DNA of 9,267 nucleotides from Aromatoleum sp. (GTDB taxonomy: Bacteria; Pseudomonadota; Gammaproteobacteria; Burkholderiales; Casimicrobiaceae), in contig JAAFGU010000154.1 of the NCBI GenBank assembly GCA_010365205.1, positions 1 to 9,267 on the forward strand. Direction: 5' to 3'. The notes beneath the pieces were generated by a model. The model made no database searches and was not told the origin of the DNA. It worked only from the letters and a program-made list of their open reading frames with translations. Shown here piece after piece: positions 1 to 6,296 of this stretch. Numbering within the stretch: position 1 is the stretch's first letter; the number at the start of each line of letters is the position of its first letter. Position numbers and translations under genes: made by a program.

Positions 1-1059
1 GGCGCGCCCTCGATCGCGGCGCCCGCGTATTTCCTGCTCGACGTGACGAGCGGCCAGGCGATCGCGGGCCAGGGCGCCGACGAGCGCCGCGAGCCGGCGT
101 CGCTGACCAAGCTGATGACGGCGTACCTGGCGTTTGGCGCATTGCGCGACAAGACGCTGATGCCCTCGCAGATGGTCAACGTCTCCGAGACCGCGTGGCG
201 GGCCGAGGGCTCGCGAATGTTCATCGAGCCGCGCAAGGCGGTCTCGGTCGATGAACTGTTGCGCGGGATGATCGTGCAGTCGGGCAACGACGCGTCGATC
301 GCGCTCGCCGAGCTCGTCGCCGGATCGGAGGCAGCGTTCGCGGAGCGGATGAACCTGGAGGCGGCGCGGCTCGGGCTGGCGAACACGCATTTCGTCAACG
401 CGACCGGGCTGACGCATCCGCAGCAGTATTCGACGGCAAGCGACATGGGCCGGCTCGCCGCCGCGCTGATCCGCGATTTCCCCGGGTACTACCCGCTGTA
501 TTCGCTCAAGGAATATCGGTACAACAACATCACGCAACCCAATCGCAATCGGCTGTTGTGGATCGACCCGTACGTCGACGGCGTCAAGACGGGACACACC
601 GACGCCGCGGGCTGGTGCCTGATCGCTTCGGCGAAGCGCGGGCAGCGCCGGCTCTTGTCGGTCGTGCTCGGCGCCGCGTCGGATGCGACGCGCGCCACCG
701 AGAATCAGAAGCTGCTGAACTACGGGTTTCAGGCGTTCGATACCATTCAGCTCTATTCGTCGGAGCAGCCGGTGTCGACGCTGCGCGTTTGGAAGGGCGC
801 GGCGAACGACGTCGCGGCCGGCTTCGTCGCCGATCAATATCTGACGCTGCCGAAGGGCAAGGCCGACAAGCTGCAGCTGACGATGACGGCGACCGAGCCG
901 CTCGTCGCCCCGGTCGCGAAGGGTCAGCGGATCGGCGCCGTCAAGGTCGTGCTCGAAGGCAAGCCCGTCGCCGAGTTCACGCTGGTCTCGCTGGCGGAAG
1001 TGCCGGCGGCGAGCCTCCTCGGCCGCGCGTGGGACACGGTGCGGCTCTGGTTCAAGTGA
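1..1059 (+). CDS. dacC: D-alanyl-D-alanine carboxypeptidase (PBP5/6 family, peptidase S11), 5'-truncated by window edge
   Basis: Low-molecular-weight penicillin-binding protein that removes the terminal D-alanine from peptidoglycan pentapeptides in the periplasm. The reading frame is open from base 1, so the signal peptide and first few residues lie outside the window; 352 codons are visible. All three active-site motifs of the serine-acyl-enzyme family are present: SLTK (SxxK, nucleophile Ser, nt 100-111), SGN (nt 280-288) and KTG (nt 586-594). Their spacing is close to that of E. coli PBP5. A PBP5_C-type beta domain follows from about nt 750, and the protein ends in an amphipathic tail rich in Leu, Trp, Arg and Phe (SLLGRAWDTVRLWFK), as expected for the family's membrane anchor. 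The neighbour dat could use the D-alanine released. The paralogue name (dacA or dacC) is uncertain; the family call is secure. Confidence 0.95.
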   Translation, partial: GAPSIAAPAYFLLDVTSGQAIAGQGADERREPASLTKLMTAYLAFGALRDKTLMPSQMVNVSETAWRAEGSRMFIEPRKAVSVDELLRGMIVQSGNDASIALAELVAGSEAAFAERMNLEAARLGLANTHFVNATGLTHPQQYSTASDMGRLAAALIRDFPGYYPLYSLKEYRYNNITQPNRNRLLWIDPYVDGVKTGHTDAAGWCLIASAKRGQRRLLSVVLGAASDATRATENQKLLNYGFQAFDTIQLYSSEQPVSTLRVWKGAANDVAAGFVADQYLTLPKGKADKLQLTMTATEPLVAPVAKGQRIGAVKVVLEGKPVAEFTLVSLAEVPAASLLGRAWDTVRLWFK

Positions 1060-1071
1060 CAGGGTCTTTCG

Positions 1072-1100
1072 GGTCGCTCCCTCCGCTCGCGCGAGCGACC
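1072..1100. repeat. Inverted repeat between dac and dat
   Basis: GGTCGCTC (1072-1079) and GAGCGACC (1093-1100) are perfect 8-bp complementary arms around a 13-nt loop. The shorter palindrome GCTCGCGCGAGC (1085-1096) overlaps the right arm and would form a competing stem. No T-run follows, so it is not a classical intrinsic terminator. It could be an mRNA-stabilising or attenuating hairpin, or a copy of a dispersed intergenic repeat. The arms are seen directly; the function is inferred. Confidence 0.5.
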
Positions 1101-1120
1101 TCTTACTCGAGGCTTCCCTG

Positions 1121-1966
1121 ATGATCGTCTACCTCAATGGCCGGTTCACCCCGATCGAAGAAGCGAAGATTTCCGTCCTCGACCGGGGCTTCGTCTACGG
1201 CGACGGCGTCTACGAACTGATCCCCGTATACGGCCGCGAGCCGTTCCGTATGGCCCAGCATCTGACGCGCCTCCAGCACAGCCTCGACGGGATTCGGCTG
1301 GCGAATCCGCACACCGATGCCGAGTGGCAATCGATCGTCCGAACGCTGATCGCGAAACAGCCATTCGACGACCAAGGCGTCTACTTTCAGGTCACGCGCG
1401 GGGTCGCCAAGCGCGATCACACGTTTCCGCAAGGAGTGACGCCGACCGTTTTCATGATGAGCAATCCGCTGGCCACACCCTCGGCGGAGCAGTTCGCGAA
1501 CGGCGTGGCCGTCGTCACCGCCGAGGACAACCGCTGGCGCCGGTGCGACCTCAAGACAATCTCGCTCGTCGGCAACGTTCTGATGCGCCAGCTCGCCGCC
1601 GATGCGGGCGCAATCGAGACGGTGATGTTTCGCGACGGCTATCTCACCGAAGCATCGGCGTCGAATGTGATGACCGTAATCGGCGGGCGAATCGTCGCGC
1701 CGCCCAAGGACAACCTGATCCTGCCCGGCATTACCTACGGCGCGGCCGAGGAATTCGCGCGCGCAGCGGGTTTGCCCTTCGAGATACGTCCGATCACCCG
1801 GGCCGAGGCATTCGCCGCCGACGAGTGGTGGCTGTCGTCGTCGACGAAGGAAGTGCTGGCGATCACCATCGTCGATGGCCGACCGTTCGGCGGCGCAGCG
1901 CCGGGGCCGATGTTCGGGAAGATGCACACGCTGTTCCAGCAGCACAAGCAGAAGCCGGCGCACTAG
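1121..1966 (+). CDS. dat: D-amino-acid transaminase (D-alanine aminotransferase), fold-type IV PLP enzyme
   Basis: PLP enzyme that moves the amino group between D-alanine and 2-oxo acids such as 2-oxoglutarate, giving D-glutamate and pyruvate; cytoplasmic. At 281 aa it has the usual length, and its numbering matches the Bacillus D-amino-acid transaminase: Lys145 in DLKTISLVGN is the PLP-binding lysine, and Glu177 in LTEASASN contacts the pyridine nitrogen. Tyr31, Arg98 and His100, the substrate-carboxylate trap of the D-specific enzymes, are all present (VYGDGVYE, AKRDH). That trap separates it from the related branched-chain transaminase IlvE and from aminodeoxychorismate lyase PabC. The ATG start follows a GAGG ribosome site at 1109-1112 with 8-nt spacing. 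It lies 61 nt after dac on the same strand, and the pairing suggests recycling of D-alanine released by the carboxypeptidase. Confidence 0.95.
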   Translation: MIVYLNGRFTPIEEAKISVLDRGFVYGDGVYELIPVYGREPFRMAQHLTRLQHSLDGIRLANPHTDAEWQSIVRTLIAKQPFDDQGVYFQVTRGVAKRDHTFPQGVTPTVFMMSNPLATPSAEQFANGVAVVTAEDNRWRRCDLKTISLVGNVLMRQLAADAGAIETVMFRDGYLTEASASNVMTVIGGRIVAPPKDNLILPGITYGAAEEFARAAGLPFEIRPITRAEAFAADEWWLSSSTKEVLAITIVDGRPFGGAAPGPMFGKMHTLFQQHKQKPAH

Positions 1967-1971
1967 GCATC

Positions 1972-1994
1972 GCAACTGCCCGCGCGGCAGTCGC
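1972..1994. terminator. Hairpin between convergent dat and the flavin-reductase gene
   Basis: ACTGCC (1975-1980) pairs with GGCAGT (1986-1991) around the 5-nt loop CGCGC. The stem extends to 1972-1994 with one mismatch. It lies just after the dat stop codon and before the 3' end of the convergent gene, the usual place for a shared terminator. Neither strand has a T-tract, so intrinsic termination is doubtful; it may only protect the 3' ends. Confidence 0.35.
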
Positions 1995-2035
1995 TGCGGG
2001 AACCCCAGCCTCCCCGCAACGCTACGCAACGCCGC

Positions 2036-2647
2036 CTATTTTGGCTCGCTGCCGCGCTCTGGTGGCGGCGTGATCCCGTAGCGGTGCTGGTGGAAGAGGA
2101 GAGCGGCGCCCGACCCGCGCTCACAGGTCTCCACTTCGCCAATGAACAGGACGTGGTCCCCCAAGCTGTATCGCGCGTAGTGACTGCACTCGAACCACGC
2201 GACGCAGCCTTCGATCAGCGGAGCGCCGGCGCTCCCCATCCGGAACGGCACGCCGGCAAAGCGGTCGACGTGCGGTCGCGAAAACCGCCGCGCCAGCTCG
2301 ACCTGGCCATGCGCCAGCACGTTGATCGTGTAGCGCTCGGCGTTCTCGAACGCCGGCAGGTTGGTCGCCGAGCGCTTCAGGCTCCAAAGGACAAGCGGCG
2401 GATCGAGAGAGACCGAATTGAACGAATTCGCGGTGAAGCCCGTATAGCCGCCGTCCGGCACCCGCGCGCAGATCACCGTCACGCCTGTCGCGAACTGGGC
2501 GAGCGCATCCCGGAAATGCCGATCGGTGAACAGGTGCGCGGAGCGCGCTGCGGCCAGCTTTGGCAAGGCAAGGGGCCGGAAAGCGGCGGCCGTCGGGAAA
2601 TGCCCGATGGTAACAGTGCCTGCCATCGCGGTAAAAAGGAGCCCCAT
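2036..2647 (-). CDS. Flavin reductase-like domain protein (NAD(P)H:flavin oxidoreductase, HpaC/RutF type)
   Basis: Small FMN-binding reductase that supplies reduced flavin to a partner monooxygenase or acts as a stand-alone flavoprotein. The 203-aa product shows the Flavin_Reduct (PF01613) signature: FRDALAQFATGVTVI at about residues 45-59, then GFTANSFNSVSLDPP with SLKRSATNLPAF, the flavin-binding loop. GDHVLFIGEVE lies near the C-terminus. The core begins near residue 43, so the N-terminus is about 40 residues longer than usual. Start choice is uncertain: ATG at 2647 and ATG at 2626 are both possible, and neither has a clear Shine-Dalgarno sequence. No monooxygenase is visible nearby, so the partner is unknown. 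It is convergent with dat and divergent from the cyclopropane synthase gene; this pair interrupts an otherwise familiar gene order. Confidence 0.85.
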   Translation of the reverse strand: MGLLFTAMAGTVTIGHFPTAAAFRPLALPKLAAARSAHLFTDRHFRDALAQFATGVTVICARVPDGGYTGFTANSFNSVSLDPPLVLWSLKRSATNLPAFENAERYTINVLAHGQVELARRFSRPHVDRFAGVPFRMGSAGAPLIEGCVAWFECSHYARYSLGDHVLFIGEVETCERGSGAALLFHQHRYGITPPPERGSEPK

Positions 2648-2751
2648 TCCGTCGCCACCGCGGAATTGCTACACTGGAACCGTGGGAATCACCCGGTCCG
2701 GGCCCCGGTACCGGAAGGGTTGCTCCAAGGTCTGACGCGGTAGTCGAAACG
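2648..2751. promoter_or_regulatory. Divergent intergenic region between the flavin-reductase and cfa genes
   Basis: These 104 bp must hold the promoters for both divergent genes unless transcription reads in from elsewhere. On the plus strand, TACACT (2670-2675) resembles a -10 box, but no good -35 lies at the right distance. A GC-rich palindromic patch occurs around 2693-2712, including CCGGTACCGG. The cfa ATG lacks a clear Shine-Dalgarno sequence. The location is firm; specific promoter calls are not. Confidence 0.3.
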
Positions 2752-3959
2752 ATGGCCGTATCGCTGCAGAAGATCATCGCCAGCCGGTACGACGGGCGCA
2801 ACCTGCCCGTCCTCTTGGTGCTGCCCGATGGCGGCCGGCTGCCGTTGTCGCCGTCCCCCGAGGTCGAAATCGTGGCGCGGACCTGGCGGGGTCTCAAGGC
2901 GCTCGCGGTGCCGGCGATGGGGGCGCTGGCCCGTGCGTACGTTCACAACGACATCGACTTCAGCGGCGGCGCGCGGCGGGCACTGGCGGTCGCCGAGGGC
3001 ATGGTCGGCGACATCGCGCACGGCCGCGATCCGGTCGGCGCGCGGGTCAAGCTGTGGTTGCACCAGCGCGGCAGCAACCGCGAGAACATCCGCCGGCACT
3101 ACGATGTCTCCGACGCGTTCTACCGACTGTGGCTGGACGAGCGGCTTCGTGCGCGTATTTCCGCCACGACGGGGACACGCTCGGTGTCGCGCAGGAACAG
3201 AAACTCGACCACATCTGTCGTAAGTTGCAACTCGCGCCGGGGGAGCGCTTTCTCGACATCGGCTGCGGCTGGGGCGCGCTGATCCTGCATGCGGCGGAGC
3301 GTTACGGGGTCGACGCGACCGGCATCACGCTGTCGCAGAACCAGTTCGATCACGTGCGTGCGGAAATCGCCGCGCGCGGCCTCGCGGATCGTGTCCATGT
3401 CGAACTGCGCGACTATCAGGACCTGCCGGACGCCGCGGTCTACGACAAGGTCGCCAGCGTGGGGATGTTCGAGCACGTCGGCGTCACCCGCTTCCCGAAC
3501 TATTTCCGCAAGATTCGCCAGGTGTTGAAGCCCGGCGGACTTGTGCTGAACCACGGGATCACGCACAACCCGACGGGTGCCGCCAGCCTCGGCAGCGGCA
3601 TCGGCGATTTCATCGACGATTACGTGTTCCCGGGCGGCGAGCTTGCCCACGTTTCGAAGGTGATCGAAGCGATGGCGGCGCAGGGCCTCGAAGTCTTCGA
3701 CGCCGAGGCGCTGCGCGAACACTACGCGAAAACGCTCTGGCACTGGGTTGACGGCCTGGAGGCAAACGCCGACGCGGCGCGGCGGGAGGTGGGCGAGGAG
3801 CGTTTCCGCGTCTGGCGCATCTACATGGCGGGCTCGGCGCACGCATTCGACCGCGGATGGCTGTCGCTATGGCAGCTGCTCGCGGGGCGGCCGTTCGCCG
3901 ACGGGCGACTCCCGCATCCGCTGACGCGCGACCACATGTACGCCGGCGGCGGTGGCTGA
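2752..3959 (+). pseudogene. cfa: Cyclopropane-fatty-acyl-phospholipid synthase, frameshifted near codon 131
   Basis: The intact enzyme moves a methylene group from S-adenosylmethionine onto unsaturated acyl chains of membrane phospholipids. Here the homology runs in two frames. Nt 2752-3144 encode the N-terminal domain up to HYDVSDAFYRLWLDER. From 3147 the -1 frame continues with SCAYFRHDG and runs unbroken to the stop at 3957-3959. The C-terminal part has the catalytic-cysteine motif SCAYF (Cys codon 3150-3152, equivalent to E. coli Cys139), the SAM motif LDIGCGWG, GITLSQNQ and SVGMFEHVG. The family normally has about three residues (such as M/L-x-Y) between LDER and SCAY; only the bases CT (3145-3146) remain, which fits a 7-nt deletion. 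Read without recoding, the first frame ends at 3282 after a nonsense tail. Alternatives are an assembly error, recoding, or internal initiation of the methyltransferase part. Family is certain; loss of function is likely. Confidence 0.85.
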
Positions 3960-4015
3960 GCCGGCGGGTTGCGCTGCCGCCTTCGCGCCCCCATATTCGG
4001 GCGTCTGGAACTGCG

Positions 4016-4296
4016 ATGCCAGCAACTCCGAACCAACTCGCCGAATCCCCGCTCAGCTTTCCGACGTCGTTCCCGATCAAGGTGATGGGGCGCACGCGGG
4101 ACGGGTTCGCGCAGGCGATCGTCGGCGTGGTGCAGAAGCACGCGCCGGATTTCGACGCGGCCACGATCGAGATGCGGGCATCCGGCGCCGGGAACTACCT
4201 TTCGCTCACCTGCACGGTCCACGCGACGTCGCGTGAGCAGCTCGACAACCTGTATCGCGACCTCACGTCCCACCCGATGGTGACAATGGTGCTGTA

Positions 4297-4297
<1 letters not shown>
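4016..4297 (+). CDS. ybeD: DUF493 family protein (YbeD/UPF0250)
   Basis: Small cytoplasmic protein of 93 aa with an ACT-like ferredoxin fold; the family has no agreed biochemical role but is regularly found beside lipB. Family features visible include PTSFPIKVMGR near the start, a central Phe/Ile/Val helix (FAQAIVGVVQKHAP), SGAGNYLSLTCTVHATS, and the C-terminal DNLYRDLTSHPMVTMVL. The ATG at 4016 is preferred: the frame is open further upstream, but those codons are Arg/Ala-rich, overlap the cfa 3' end and are not family-like. The Shine-Dalgarno region is weak. Its stop codon overlaps the lipB GTG start by one base (TAGTG), so the two are likely translationally coupled. The position suggests a role tied to lipoate metabolism, but that is context only. 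Confidence 0.9.
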
Positions 4298-4944
<647 letters not shown>

Positions 4945-4946
4945 TC

Positions 4947-5930
4947 GTGGACAACGAAAACGCCCCGTCCTTTGCAACTGCGCCGGCCAATGCCGCCGGA
5001 GTGAAGCACACCGGCAGTGCGAAGACCGCGCGCATCCCGATCAAGATCGTGCCGGCGGAGCGACTGCCGAAGCCCGGGTGGATTCGCGTCCGCGTCGCCT
5101 CGAGCCCGCGTTTCAACGAGATCAAGAAGATCCTGCGCGAGCACAAGCTTCACACCGTGTGCGAAGAAGCCTCGTGCCCGAACATCGGCGAGTGCTTCGG
5201 CAATGGCACCGCGACGTTCATGATCATGGGCGACATCTGCACGCGCCGCTGCCCGTTCTGCGACGTCGGTCACGGCCGGCCGCTGCCGCTCGACGCCGAC
5301 GAACCGGCCAATCTGGCGAAGACGATCGCCGCGCTCCGCTTGAAATACGTCGTGATCACCAGCGTCGATCGCGACGATCTACGCGACGGCGGCGCGCAGC
5401 ACTTCGTCGATTGCATCCGCGCGGTGCGCGAGTTCTCGCCCGGCACGCAGATCGAGGTGCTCGTACCCGATTTCCGCGGCCGCATGGAGCGCGCGCTTGA
5501 AATCCTGACGCTGGCGCCGCCGGACGTGATGAACCACAACCTGGAGACGGCGCCGCGGCTCTACAAGCAGGCGCGGCCGGGTTCCGACTACGCGCATTCT
5601 CTGATGCTGCTGAAGTCGTTCAAAGTACGTTTTCCGGACATCCCGACCAAGTCGGGGCTGATGGTCGGGCTGGGCGAGACTGATGAGGAGATTCTTGCCG
5701 TCATGCGCGACATGCGCGCGCACGGCATCGACATGCTGACGATCGGCCAGTACCTGCAGCCGACCGCCGGCCACCTGCCGGTGCTGCGGTACGTTCATCC
5801 GGATACGTTCGCGCAGTTCGAACGCGAAGCCTACGCGATGGGCTTCCGCCACGCCGCCGTCGGCGCCCTGGTGCGTTCTTCCTATCACGCCGACCGGCAG
5901 GCCGAAGAACTGCTCCACGCGGCCGGCTGA
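4947..5930 (+). CDS. lipA: Lipoyl synthase (radical SAM, two 4Fe-4S clusters)
   Basis: Inserts sulfur at C6 and C8 of protein-bound octanoyl groups, completing the lipoyl cofactor after LipB. The 327-aa length is typical. The auxiliary-cluster motif CEEASCPNIGEC gives Cys72, Cys77 and Cys83; the radical-SAM motif CTRRCPFC gives Cys98, Cys102 and Cys105. RSSYHAD near the C-terminus (from about residue 310) supplies the serine ligand of the auxiliary cluster. Other family landmarks are TSVDRDDLRDGGA, NHNLET, KSGLMVGLGET and TIGQYLQPT. The GTG start gives a roughly 35-residue basic, Ala-rich leader before the conserved part, as in other betaproteobacterial forms. It sits 2 nt after lipB and depends on upstream transcription. 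No promoter or clear intrinsic terminator is visible, though a GC hairpin follows at 5954-5968. Confidence 0.98.
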   Translation: MDNENAPSFATAPANAAGVKHTGSAKTARIPIKIVPAERLPKPGWIRVRVASSPRFNEIKKILREHKLHTVCEEASCPNIGECFGNGTATFMIMGDICTRRCPFCDVGHGRPLPLDADEPANLAKTIAALRLKYVVITSVDRDDLRDGGAQHFVDCIRAVREFSPGTQIEVLVPDFRGRMERALEILTLAPPDVMNHNLETAPRLYKQARPGSDYAHSLMLLKSFKVRFPDIPTKSGLMVGLGETDEEILAVMRDMRAHGIDMLTIGQYLQPTAGHLPVLRYVHPDTFAQFEREAYAMGFRHAAVGALVRSSYHADRQAEELLHAAG

Positions 5931-6187
5931 TTCGCGGGGCCACTTGCGAGATCGCGCCGCCGCGGCGCCTGGCACCCGGCGCACACCCCGAAAAACGCTC
6001 CCGCCGGTAGTACTTGCGTCTGCGGCCGGTGGCCGAGCGTCCGGGGACCGTGCGTCCTGAAGTAAGCGCATACACTTCCTCTGATCCAACTGCGGCACGG
6101 TCGGCGGCATTCGTTTCCTGCTGGATCAAGCCGTCGCATCCGCCCCGCGTGACCCGCTCGCGTCGGCAAATAAAAAATTTCGGGCTC
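5931..6187. other. Intergenic stretch downstream of lipA, no supported gene
   Basis: About 260 bp hold no convincing gene on either strand. A GC hairpin, GCGCCG (5954-5959) with CGGCGC (5963-5968) around a 3-nt loop, may mark the end of the lipA transcript but lacks a T-run. Minus-strand frames crossing this stretch are open, but have Arg/Pro-rich compositions typical of noise and resemble no family. Base composition changes sharply near 6170, where AAATAAAAAATTT begins the AT-rich promoter-like zone of the next gene. Confidence 0.5.
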
Positions 6188-6233
6188 TTGTGGAATATTT
6201 TCCCACGGAGTATTGTTATGCTATTGGTATATT
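6188..6233 (+). promoter_or_regulatory. AT-rich candidate promoter of the secreted repeat protein
   Basis: This is the most AT-rich part of a GC-rich window. Candidate elements are TTGTGG (6188-6193) with TATTGT (6211-6216) at 17-nt spacing, or the extended -10 element TGTTATGCT (TG at 6214-6215, hexamer TATGCT 6217-6222). An imperfect palindrome GTGG...CCAC at 6190-6206 overlaps the spacer and could be an operator. Matches to consensus are partial, so the exact start point is unclear. The location upstream of a strong ribosome site supports a promoter somewhere here. Confidence 0.35.
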
Positions 6234-6283
6234 CCGGAGGCGAGGAGCACGCGCCGCCGAGAGAAAAGCGGCCCAAACAAATC

Positions 6284-6290
6284 GAGGAGA
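6284..6290 (+). promoter_or_regulatory. Ribosome binding site GAGGAGA that fixes a GTG start
   Basis: GAGGAGA lies 6 nt before GTG at 6297, which is ideal spacing, and that start places a clean signal peptide at the N-terminus. The alternative in-frame ATG at 6309 would be 18 nt away, and the longer frame opening at 6213 would put charged residues ahead of the signal peptide. Confidence 0.75.
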
Positions 6291-6296
6291 TTCCAC

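Noticed and set aside
1103..2029. Minus-strand open frame of 308 codons opposite dat
   Set aside because: It is the mirror of dat in GC-rich DNA, Arg-rich and without family resemblance; dat has all catalytic residues.
2084..2743. Plus-strand open frame of 219 codons opposite the flavin reductase
   Set aside because: Composition is Arg/Gly/Ala-rich with no recognisable motif, and the opposite strand encodes a clear flavin-reductase domain.
3054..3150. Independent gene starting at GTG 3054 for the methyltransferase half of cfa
   Set aside because: The codons from 3054 to 3146 in this frame are unlike the family, while the same bases in frame 1 encode the conserved HYDVSDAFYRLWLDER; the start is only an open-frame artefact.
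3857..4015. N-terminal extension of the DUF493 protein to a start at 3857
   Set aside because: The extra 53 codons overlap the cfa 3' end, are Arg/Ala-rich and are absent from the family; the ATG at 4016 gives the normal length.
5954..5968. GC hairpin after lipA as an intrinsic terminator
   Set aside because: The stem is good but no T-tract follows on either strand, so it is mentioned only within the intergenic entry.
5885..6169. Minus-strand open frame of 94 codons with a CAGC (CxxC) pair downstream of lipA
   Set aside because: It overlaps the lipA 3' end, has low-complexity Arg/Ala/Pro composition, no ribosome site and no known zinc-binding context.
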